From NCBI RefSeq assembly GCF_000719345.1, contig NZ_JOFX01000020.1:124001-188000 (forward strand): a stretch of 64,000 nt of DNA, written 5' to 3'. The notes under the pieces are model-generated. The model was given only the letters and a program-made list of their open reading frames with translations. It searched no databases and was not told the DNA's origin. Made by a program: the position numbers and the translations under genes. This DNA is from Streptomyces sp. NRRL F-2664 (lineage in GTDB: Bacteria; Actinomycetota; Actinomycetes; Streptomycetales; Streptomycetaceae). The stretch's first letter is position 1. Every line of letters starts with the position of its first letter. Shown in pieces: positions 15,958 through 25,613 of the stretch.

Positions 15958-17708
15958 CTGCGGCCCGTGCGCACGGTGCGCAGCGCGACGGTGTCGGTGC
16001 CGTCGCCCGGGATGTGCTGCTCGGGCTCGGCCACCTCGTACGGGATCGGCTGGGGCTGCGGGGCGCTCTTGGCCGCCGTCGCCGGGGCTCCCGGACCGGC
16101 CGCGGCCGGTCCGCCCTTGTCCTTGCCCTTGCCGCGCTTCTCGCCGGGCAGCGGCGCGTGCAGCACCGCACCGAGCACCGTGCCGCCGGCGCCGCTGATG
16201 AGCTCGCGGATCCGGATGAGGTCGGTGCGGTGGATGGCCCGCGGATCGGTGACGACCAGGACGCCGTCGACGCGGTCGACGAGGGCCAGGGCGTCGGCGT
16301 AGGAGAGCACCGGCGGCGCGAGCACGACCACGGTGGAGTTCGGGGCGTCGGCCTCGGAGATCAGCCGGGTGGCGCGGGCGGAGGTCAGCGCACGCGGCAC
16401 GTTGCGCGCCCGGTCGCCCGGGATGAGGTCGAAGGAGCCGGACTCCCCGGCGTCCACCACGAGCTGGCGCCCGTCGGGCCACTCGGAGTCGGCGTGGCGT
16501 CCCGGCGCGGGCGCGCCGCTCTGGCCCTGGCTCCAGCGGGGCCGGCCGCCGGCGTCGGTCGGCAGCTGGCTGGCCAGCACCGGGGTGCGCAGGTCGGCCT
16601 CGATGAGCAGCACGTCCTTGCCGGTCTCGGCGAAGGAGGCGGCGAGGTTCACGGCCACGGCGGCCGCGGTCTCGCTGCTGCCGCGCGGCGCGACGACGAG
16701 GAGCCGGCGCCGGTCGGCGAAGCGGGAGTCGTAGGCCAGGCGGAAGGCCACCGAGCGGTACTCCTCGGCGAGGCGGGGGTCGGCCTCGCCGGCGGCGAGC
16801 AGCGGCCCGCCGCCCGTCCGGTCCCGCGGCAGGTAGCCCAGTACGGGCGCGCGCAGGGCACGGGCGACGTCGCCCTCGGAGCGCGGTGCCGGGTCGAAGA
16901 CGAGCCGGACCCAGGCGGCCAGCAGGCCGAGTGCGAGGCCCACGGCCGCGCCCAGCGCGAGGGACATGACGATGCCCGGGCCGTCGGTGGCGGTGGGCGC
17001 GGTCGCGGCGCTGGTGACGCGGCCCGGGGTCATGTCCAGGGCTTCGAGCTTGGTGATCTTGGTGTTGTAGCTGCCGACCTCGCTCTGCAGGTCGGTCTTG
17101 GCGGAGCTGGCCGCGTCGCGCCCGGCGCCGGCCGGCATCCGGGCGATCTCCTTGGAGGTCTCATCCAGCTGCTTCGCGATCGGGTCGCGCTGTTCCTTGT
17201 AGCCCTTGACCATCTTGTCGCGGGTGGCGTCGAGGGACTCCTGCCGCTTCAGCAGGTAGGCCTCGGTCATGGCATTGGCGCGCTTGGCCGCCTCCTTGGG
17301 GGAGTCCGCCGTGTAGGTGAAGCGCAACACCATGGTCTGCGGCGGGTTCGTCACCTGGAGGCCGGCGCGCAGGGCGGCGAAGTCCTTGGCGGACACCCCC
17401 AGCTTCTTGGCCGCCTCGTTGGCGATGGAGGAGCTGAGCGCGACCTGGCGTTCGGAGCCGATGTTGATCGCCTTGTCCGGGGCGAGGCTCGGGTTGAACG
17501 GGTCGTCGGTGGGCGCGCGCAGCACGACGTCGGCAGTGGCGACGTAGGTGTCCGCGGTGGATATGCCGAGGTAGACGCCGCCCAGCAGACCGACGCCGAT
17601 ACCCGCGCCGATCAGCCTGCGGTAGCGAAGGAGCTGTCGGAACTGGTCCCGCAGGAGGTCGGGTTCGTCGTCGACCGGTGCCGCTGCCGGGCGGTTCGTC
17701 TCGATCAC
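15954..17708 (-). CDS. Wzz/BY-kinase-like chain-length protein with degenerate nucleotide-binding motifs
   Basis: This 584-residue protein has the layout of polysaccharide co-polymerases. A membrane helix (~34-52) is followed by an extracytoplasmic domain with Lys/Glu-rich helices (~150-230), a second helix (~248-272), and a cytoplasmic P-loop-ATPase-like domain (~290-520). All three kinase motifs look broken. The Walker A region (~340-350) reads RGSSETAAAVAVNLA and lacks GK[ST]. The Walker A' region reads LLIEADLRTP, where families have DxDxR. The Walker B region reads VVVLAPP without the Asp of DxPP. No C-terminal tyrosine cluster is seen. It therefore probably controls chain length without kinase activity. 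GTG 17708 overlaps the upstream stop (GTGA). Confidence 0.8.
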   Translation of the reverse strand: MIETNRPAAAPVDDEPDLLRDQFRQLLRYRRLIGAGIGVGLLGGVYLGISTADTYVATADVVLRAPTDDPFNPSLAPDKAINIGSERQVALSSSIANEAAKKLGVSAKDFAALRAGLQVTNPPQTMVLRFTYTADSPKEAAKRANAMTEAYLLKRQESLDATRDKMVKGYKEQRDPIAKQLDETSKEIARMPAGAGRDAASSAKTDLQSEVGSYNTKITKLEALDMTPGRVTSAATAPTATDGPGIVMSLALGAAVGLALGLLAAWVRLVFDPAPRSEGDVARALRAPVLGYLPRDRTGGGPLLAAGEADPRLAEEYRSVAFRLAYDSRFADRRRLLVVAPRGSSETAAAVAVNLAASFAETGKDVLLIEADLRTPVLASQLPTDAGGRPRWSQGQSGAPAPGRHADSEWPDGRQLVVDAGESGSFDLIPGDRARNVPRALTSARATRLISEADAPNSTVVVLAPPVLSYADALALVDRVDGVLVVTDPRAIHRTDLIRIRELISGAGGTVLGAVLHAPLPGEKRGKGKDKGGPAAAGPGAPATAAKSAPQPQPIPYEVAEPEQHIPGDGTDTVALRTVRTGRR

Positions 17709-18973
17709 GGCCGGGTTCCCCCAAGTGCTTCGTCCATCAGTGCGTCGATGCGGGCCAGGCCCGCTTCGCGGCTCAGGTGGGCCGCCACGTGGCGGGGTCC
17801 GGCCGCTCCCAGTGCGTCCGCGTGCTCGGGGTCCTCCGCCAGGGCCCGTACGGCCTTCAGCAGGGCCTCGGGGTCCTCCGGCGGTACGAGCACCCCTGCG
17901 CCCGAGCGTTCCACCTCCTGGGCGGTCCCGCCCTCCGCCGCCACGGAGGCGACGACGGGCCGGCCGGTCTGGAAGTAGGAGGTGAGCTTCGAGGGGACGC
18001 TCATGTCCAGCACGGCGGCGTGCTGGGTGACCGCGAGAACGTCCGCCGCGGCGAGGATATCCGGGAACTCGCCGTCAGCGGCAGGGGGGATGATGTCCAG
18101 ATTGGGTACGTCCGCGGAAAGGTCCGCGAGCGCGGAGCGCTGACTGCCGTCGCCCATCAGGACGAAACGGACGTTCGGATCCAGTCGCGCGGCCCCCACG
18201 AGGACTTCGAGCCCCTGCTTGAGGCCCATGTTCCCGGAGTGCAGCACGACCGTCTCGCCGGGGCCCCAGCCCAGGTGCCGGCGGGTCTCGCCGCGCGGCT
18301 TGGTGGGCTTGGGCACGTGGGACCAGTTGGGGACGAGGCGGATCCGGCCCGGGTCCACGCCCATGCCCACGACCCGCTCCACGAAGGTCTCGTGGATGAC
18401 GCCGACGAGGGTGGCGCGCTTGAGGGCGTACGCCTCGGCGCGGCCGGCGATCGCGGCCGCCTTGTCGCCTCCGCTGATGCCGCTCTGCGCGGCGGCTGCG
18501 CCCATGAGGTCCTGGACGACCGGGACGTAGGGGACCTTCCAGCGTGCTGCGAGCCGGGCGGCGAGCACGCCGCCGGCCAGGCTCGGCATCTGGGCGAGAA
18601 CGGCGTCGGGGCGGGGCATTTTCGGCGGGGCCACCGCGCCGTGCAGGAGAATCGATCCTTCGAACAGGGCCCGCTTCACGGCGGTCTGGCGCTGCGGCAC
18701 CGTGTGCGCGCGCCGGTGCACGGTGACTCCCGCGCGCTGTTCCGTGCGCTGGAGCGCCCCCTTGTACTCCGGTTCGAGCGACCACGCCGGGTAGTGCGGC
18801 ATGCCGGCGAGGACGTGCGTCTCGTGGCCGAGATCCGCCCAGTGCTCCGCGATCTGGGTGGCGTACGGGCCGATCCCGGCGTGCTCCGGAGCGTAGTTCG
18901 TGGAAACCAGCAGCATGCGCCGCTGACCGGATCTGGACACCGTGCGTCCCCTCTTCCCCTGGATGATGCGCAC
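17705..18973 (-). CDS. GT4-family glycosyltransferase (WcaI-like)
   Basis: This GT-B-fold glycosyltransferase resembles WcaI of colanic acid synthesis, a fucosyltransferase-type enzyme. It has LLVSTNYAPEHAGIGPYATQIAEH near the N-terminus, YVPVVQDLMG, VPNWSHV, VVLHSGNMGLKQGLEVLV, FVLMGDGSQRSAL and SVPSKLTSYFQTGRPVVAS. The start is ambiguous. ATG 18973 (422 aa) has AGGGTGA upstream. GTG 18940 has AGAGGGGA upstream and gives an N-terminus closer to relatives. It is first in the coupled unit glycosyltransferase, Wzz-like, Wzx-like. Its resemblance to WcaI and the nearby GDP-fucose genes make GDP-L-fucose an attractive donor, by inference. Confidence 0.83.
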   Translation of the reverse strand: MRIIQGKRGRTVSRSGQRRMLLVSTNYAPEHAGIGPYATQIAEHWADLGHETHVLAGMPHYPAWSLEPEYKGALQRTEQRAGVTVHRRAHTVPQRQTAVKRALFEGSILLHGAVAPPKMPRPDAVLAQMPSLAGGVLAARLAARWKVPYVPVVQDLMGAAAAQSGISGGDKAAAIAGRAEAYALKRATLVGVIHETFVERVVGMGVDPGRIRLVPNWSHVPKPTKPRGETRRHLGWGPGETVVLHSGNMGLKQGLEVLVGAARLDPNVRFVLMGDGSQRSALADLSADVPNLDIIPPAADGEFPDILAAADVLAVTQHAAVLDMSVPSKLTSYFQTGRPVVASVAAEGGTAQEVERSGAGVLVPPEDPEALLKAVRALAEDPEHADALGAAGPRHVAAHLSREAGLARIDALMDEALGGTRP

Positions 18974-19082
18974 GTCACCCTATTCGTTCACCCGCGTGCC
19001 GCGGAACGTGCACGCTATTGTCTGCTAATCCGCTACACCGGGGGGTGTGGCCGCTGGGGACAAAGAGATGACGGAGCGGTTC

Positions 19083-19571
19083 ATGTCGGACATCGGTGCG
19101 CCTTCGCGTCGACCGTATCGAGTCGGTTACGCGCCGGGCGCCTACGATCTGTTCCATATCGGGCATCTCAACATCCTTCGGCACGCCCGGAGTCAGTGCG
19201 ACTACCTGGTCGCCGGTGTCGTCTCCGACGAGATGGCCGAACGCGCCAAGGGCCGCCGCCCGATGATCCCGCTCGTCGAGCGCCTGGAGATCGTACGCAG
19301 CGTCAAGTACGTCGACGCCGCCTTCGTCGAGACGGTGCCCGACAAGGTGGAGACCTGGAAGCAGGTCCGCTTCGACGTCATCTTCAAGGGCGACGACTGG
19401 CGGGGCACCGCCAAGGGCGACAAGCTGGAGAAGGACTTCGCCGCCCACGGCGTCGACGTCGTCTACTTCCCCTACACCGTCCACACCTCCAGCACCCAGC
19501 TGCGCCGGGCGCTGGACGCGCTCGCCGAACCGGCCGCGGTGCCGGGCCAGGTCACCGGGGAACGGCGCTGA
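19083..19571 (+). CDS. cytidylyltransferase-family nucleotidyltransferase
   Basis: This 162-residue protein of the glycerol-3-phosphate cytidylyltransferase/RfaE C-domain family opens with VGYAPGAYDLFHIGHLNIL, the HIGH nucleotide-binding signature. It continues with YLVAGVVSDEM, PLVERLEIVRSV, FKGDDWRGT and the C-terminal HTSSTQLRR motif. It should couple CTP to a small phosphorylated alcohol or sugar. ATG 19083 has GGAG six bases upstream; ATG 19068 is also possible. Its 3' end overlaps the CDP-alcohol phosphotransferase gene by 20 bp tail-to-tail. The pair could make and use a CDP-activated compound; the substrate is unknown. Confidence 0.82.
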   Translation: MSDIGAPSRRPYRVGYAPGAYDLFHIGHLNILRHARSQCDYLVAGVVSDEMAERAKGRRPMIPLVERLEIVRSVKYVDAAFVETVPDKVETWKQVRFDVIFKGDDWRGTAKGDKLEKDFAAHGVDVVYFPYTVHTSSTQLRRALDALAEPAAVPGQVTGERR

Positions 19572-20274
19572 GCTCCCGGAACCACTTGGCGAGGAAGGCC
19601 AGCAGGAAGAGCGCGGCCACCGCACCCAGTCCGGCGTAGGCCCAGGCGAACAGCTCCCCGCCGCCCAGCACCAGGAACACCAGGCAGAACATCCCGTAGT
19701 CCACGGGCAGCAGCGCCACCGCGCGCAGGGTCGAGGGCGCTGCGGCGGGGCTTCCGGGGACCGGCCGGGGCTTGAGCTTCTCCGTGAGCAACCCGCCGAA
19801 GAAGGTGACGACGGCGGCGAACTGGAAGCCGAGCGGCACCAGGAGCCAGCCGTCGGCCGTCGTGCCGTACTCCTCGGGGAACCGGTAGAACGCCACCAGC
19901 ACGCACGAGTGCAGCGCGGTGAGCTTGGCGGCGTCCACGACGTGGTCCAGCCATTCGCCGGCCGCACTCCCGCCCCCGCGCAGCCGCGCCAGCTGTCCGT
20001 CGGCCGAGTCGAAGGCGAAGCCGACCGCGAGCGCGGCCCATACGGCGATCCCCAGCGCCCAGGAGGGCCCGGCCAGCGCGACCGCCGCCACCGCGGCGAA
20101 GCTGAAGGCGGCGCTGATCAGCGTCACCTGGTTCGGCGTGAGCCCGAGGGCGTGGGAAGCGGCGGCCAGGTAGCGCCCGGCCGGTCGGTTCACGAACCGC
20201 GAGTAGAGCGACACTCCCTTCGCCGACTTCTGCGCCCCGCGCAGTTCCCGCAGCGCGGTCCCGACTCTGCCCAT
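19552..20274 (-). CDS. CDP-alcohol phosphatidyltransferase family membrane protein
   Basis: This 240-residue integral membrane enzyme carries the CDP-alcohol phosphotransferase motif in full, DSADGQLAR then GEWLDHVVD (D-x2-D-G-x2-A-R ... G-x3-D-x3-D), residues ~95-120, followed by four to five membrane segments. It transfers a phospho-alcohol from a CDP-linked donor to an acceptor alcohol with release of CMP. ATG 20274 has GGGGAG upstream and is preferred; an in-frame GTG at 20307 would add 11 residues. It sits directly after the MFS exporter gene (same strand) and tail-to-tail with the cytidylyltransferase gene. The product might be an unusual phospholipid or a phosphodiester decoration. Confidence 0.85.
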   Translation of the reverse strand: MGRVGTALRELRGAQKSAKGVSLYSRFVNRPAGRYLAAASHALGLTPNQVTLISAAFSFAAVAAVALAGPSWALGIAVWAALAVGFAFDSADGQLARLRGGGSAAGEWLDHVVDAAKLTALHSCVLVAFYRFPEEYGTTADGWLLVPLGFQFAAVVTFFGGLLTEKLKPRPVPGSPAAAPSTLRAVALLPVDYGMFCLVFLVLGGGELFAWAYAGLGAVAALFLLAFLAKWFRELSAVPR

Positions 20275-20308
20275 GCAGGGGCTCCCCTCAGCGACGATGT
20301 CGAACACA

Positions 20309-21511
20309 TCATCGCAGGACAGGTGAGCGAGTCGGTTCCGGACGCCGGCGGACGTCCGGAAGCAGCAGTACGGACAGGTTCGCCGCGGCGCTGAGGGCGG
20401 CGGCGGCCAGCAACGGGAGCGTGGCCCCCACGGCGGCGGCCAGCGGGGCGGCCACGGCGAGCCCCAGGGGGCGGGCGGCGAACGAGATGAGGGTGTCGAA
20501 GGAGCCGACCCGGCCCAGCGTCTCCAGCGGGATCCGGCGCTGCATCTCCGTCTCCCACAGCGGGCTCAGCACCCCCAGGCCGAACATGGCGCAGCCGAAC
20601 GCCGCCGCGGTCGCCGGCAGCGGCAGGCGCAGCGCGAAGGCGGTGAGCGGCAGTGCCTGGACGGCGGCCCCGACGGCCACCCCGTACAGCGGGCGGCGCA
20701 GCCGCAGCCGGCCGGCCGCCCAGACGCCGGCGAGCATCCCGACGGTGCCGGTCTGCGCGACCACCACCCAGGCGCCCTTGCCCCCGAGGTCCTCCATGGC
20801 GATCACCGGGCCGAGGGTGAGCAGCAAGCCGGCCGCCAGGTGCCAGACGCCGTGGGCCAGCACGTTGGCGAGGAACCACGGGTGGCGCCGGGTCTCGGCC
20901 CAGCCGGCGCGCAGTTCCGCGCCGAAGGCGGCGCGTGGTGCGCTGCGCGCGACCGCGCGGGTGCGCAGGCCGCCGAGGGTGAGCGCGGAGAGGGCGAAGA
21001 GCGCCCCGGTGAGCAGCGAGGCCCAGCCCCCGCCCACGGTCAGCGACAGCGTGCCCGCGGCCGCGGGCGCCGCCACGTTCGCGAGCCCGGTGGCCACCCC
21101 GAGCCGGGCGTTCACGCGCAGCCGCCCCTCCTCGGGGACGGCGGCCGCCACGAGCGTGCGTACGGCGGGCGTGCCGAAGGCGACCGCGGCGCCGGTCACG
21201 GCGGCCAGCGCGGCCAGTTCGGGGACCCGTCCGTCGAGCCCGCTCATGAGAAGGGCCCCCGTCGCCAGTTGGGCGGCCGCCCGCACGAGGTCGGCGACGA
21301 GGATCACCCGCCGGGCGGGGAATCGGTCGGCGGCCACTCCGGCGACGGGCAGCAGCAGGAGCATCGGAAGCAGCTCGCAGGCGAGTACCAGGCCCAGGTC
21401 GCCCGCGGAACCGGCCTGCAGGAGGGCCAGGGTGAGGGTGGTGGGCACCAGCGCGGAGGCGAATGCGGCGAAGGCGCGACCGACGAGCAGCCGCCGGATC
21501 GGCGTGAACAT
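20309..21511 (-). CDS. MFS exporter
   Basis: This 400-residue major facilitator superfamily transporter has twelve hydrophobic segments. It shows the cytoplasmic loop motif AADRFPARRVILVADLVRA between helices 2 and 3, FGTPAVRTLVAAAVPEEGRLRVNAR, and a second-half WETEMQRRIPLETLGRVGS. The pattern matches the MFS_3/enterobactin-exporter-like group that exports drugs and small secreted metabolites. The stop at 20309 lies just before the CDP-alcohol phosphotransferase gene, so co-transcription is likely. A decayed MarR regulator lies divergent, immediately upstream, suggesting the exporter once had a dedicated repressor. Confidence 0.85.
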   Translation of the reverse strand: MFTPIRRLLVGRAFAAFASALVPTTLTLALLQAGSAGDLGLVLACELLPMLLLLPVAGVAADRFPARRVILVADLVRAAAQLATGALLMSGLDGRVPELAALAAVTGAAVAFGTPAVRTLVAAAVPEEGRLRVNARLGVATGLANVAAPAAAGTLSLTVGGGWASLLTGALFALSALTLGGLRTRAVARSAPRAAFGAELRAGWAETRRHPWFLANVLAHGVWHLAAGLLLTLGPVIAMEDLGGKGAWVVVAQTGTVGMLAGVWAAGRLRLRRPLYGVAVGAAVQALPLTAFALRLPLPATAAAFGCAMFGLGVLSPLWETEMQRRIPLETLGRVGSFDTLISFAARPLGLAVAAPLAAAVGATLPLLAAAALSAAANLSVLLLPDVRRRPEPTRSPVLR

Positions 21512-21705
21512 GCCCAGAAGACTAGGCCCGGAAGTCCGGCCCGGTGCGCCGGCCGCGCGCCGCCGCCGACCGCCGCCGGGTCGACGTGGAACTCACCGAG
21601 GAGGGCCGCCGCCGCGGCTGGACGCCATGCGCCGGCGCGGCGTCGCCGAGGACGGGATGGTCGAGCCCCTCGACGACGCCGAACGCCCTGCGCTCGCCGC
21701 CCGCC

Positions 21706-24075
<2,370 letters not shown>

Positions 24076-24248
24076 TGCCCGCCTCCACGGCTCCTCGGTA
24101 CCGGCAGGGGAGGGGAGTGCACGGCCCCGGCGTCCCGGCCAGGTCCCGCCCCCGTCTGGTCCTTCCCACTGTTCTGCCCGGACAGTTCTGCCCGGAACGT
24201 CGCCCGCGCTCACGTTTCCCCCGGAGGGCTCCCGTCGTTGGAAGGATC

Positions 24249-25478
24249 GTGACACTTCTGACGAGGCGGGCAGGGGCGGGTTTCGCCGCCGTGGCGGTGT
24301 GGGCGGGCCTGCTGGGCGGGCTGGCCGGCTGCACCCAGGACGGCAAGTCGCCCGTCGAGATCCAGCTCCCCGGCAGGGTCCGCTCGCCGGACGAGGCCAT
24401 CCGCATCACCCCCGGCGACAACGCCAAGGACGTTCCGGCCGACGGGCGGCTGACCGTCACCGTCCCCGAGGGGCGGCTGGAACGGGTGAAGGTGACCAAG
24501 GTGGAGGACGCGCAGCAGGAGGAGGTCCCCGGCGCCATCGCCGCCGACGGGCTCAGCTGGAGCCCCGCCCCGCAGGCCGGCAAGCTCTCCCTCGCGGCCA
24601 AGTACACCGTCGACGCCGTCGCCCTCGACGGGCACAACCGGCGCCAGGCCCGGCACACCACCTTCACCACCTACGTCCCCGAGGAGCGCTTCATCGGCTA
24701 CTTCAAGCCCGAGAACCGCTCGACCGTCGGCACCGGCATGATCGTCTCCTTCAAGTTCAGCCGTGCCATCGAACGCCGTGCCGAGGTGGAGCGCGCCATC
24801 CGGATCACCGCCGACCCGCCCGTGGAGGTCGCCGGCCACTGGTTCGGCAAGGAACGCCTCGACTTCCGGCCCAAGCAGTACTGGAAGCCCGGCACCAAGG
24901 TCACCGTGCGGATGGACCTGCGCGACGTCGAGGGCGCGCCCGGCTCGTACGGGATCCAGTCCAAGACCGTCACCTTCACCGTCGGGCGCTCCCAGATCTC
25001 CACGGTGGACGCGGCCGCCCACACCATGGAGGTCCGCCGGGACGGGGAGCTGCTCTCCACCGTGCCGATCAGCGCCGGAGCGCCCAAGACCACCACCTAC
25101 AACGGGAAGATGGTGGTCATGGAGCTCTTCGACGTCACCCGGATGAACGGGCAGACCGTGGGGTTCGGCGGCGAGTACGACATCCCCGACGTACCGCACG
25201 CCATGCGCCTGACCAACTCCGGGACCTTCCTGCACGGCAACTACTGGTCCAGCCCCGACACCTTCGGCACCACCAACGTCAGCCACGGCTGCGTCGGCCT
25301 GCGCGACGACAAGGGCGGCGGCTCCGACACCCCGGCGGGCTGGTTCTTCGACCGGACCCTGATCGGGGACGTGGTGGAGGTCGTGAACTCGCAGGACAAG
25401 ACGGTCGCCGCCGACAACGGGCTGGGCGGCTGGAACATGTCGTGGGCCGACTGGGTGGCAGGCTCCGCCGTCGTCTGA
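24249..25478 (+). CDS. L,D-transpeptidase lipoprotein with Ig-like domains (LDT-1)
   Basis: This 409-residue cell-wall cross-linking enzyme makes 3-3 bonds between peptidoglycan stem peptides, or attaches proteins to them in some families. It has a lipoprotein signal peptide with lipobox LAGC (Cys ~29). Two Ig-like domains follow (~45-240: ITPGDNAKDVPADGRLTVTV, then GYFKPENRSTVGTGM). The YkuD catalytic domain (~255-385) has HGNYW (His ~329) and SHGCVGL (catalytic Cys348). A C-terminal segment contains GGWNMSWADW. The architecture matches mycobacterial LdtMt2-type enzymes. GTG 24249 has GGAAGG upstream. A paralogue of the same length (29.66 kb) lies at the other end of the SpaA cassette. Confidence 0.92.
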   Translation: MTLLTRRAGAGFAAVAVWAGLLGGLAGCTQDGKSPVEIQLPGRVRSPDEAIRITPGDNAKDVPADGRLTVTVPEGRLERVKVTKVEDAQQEEVPGAIAADGLSWSPAPQAGKLSLAAKYTVDAVALDGHNRRQARHTTFTTYVPEERFIGYFKPENRSTVGTGMIVSFKFSRAIERRAEVERAIRITADPPVEVAGHWFGKERLDFRPKQYWKPGTKVTVRMDLRDVEGAPGSYGIQSKTVTFTVGRSQISTVDAAAHTMEVRRDGELLSTVPISAGAPKTTTYNGKMVVMELFDVTRMNGQTVGFGGEYDIPDVPHAMRLTNSGTFLHGNYWSSPDTFGTTNVSHGCVGLRDDKGGGSDTPAGWFFDRTLIGDVVEVVNSQDKTVAADNGLGGWNMSWADWVAGSAVV

Positions 25479-25613
25479 CGGCCACCCCACCCCGCAAGGG
25501 TGACTTGTGTGATCGGAATGCCGTAGCGGTGAGTGTCCGCGCCGCGCACCGCCGCACCCTGCCCCCAGCCTGTCAGGGCACGGGAGGGCAGCAGGGGAAA
25601 CGGACGGAGCACC

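Noticed and set aside
3342..20274. The locus as a secondary-metabolite (antibiotic) gene cluster
   Set aside because: No polyketide synthase, NRPS, terpene cyclase or tailoring set; the genes fit surface polysaccharide synthesis.
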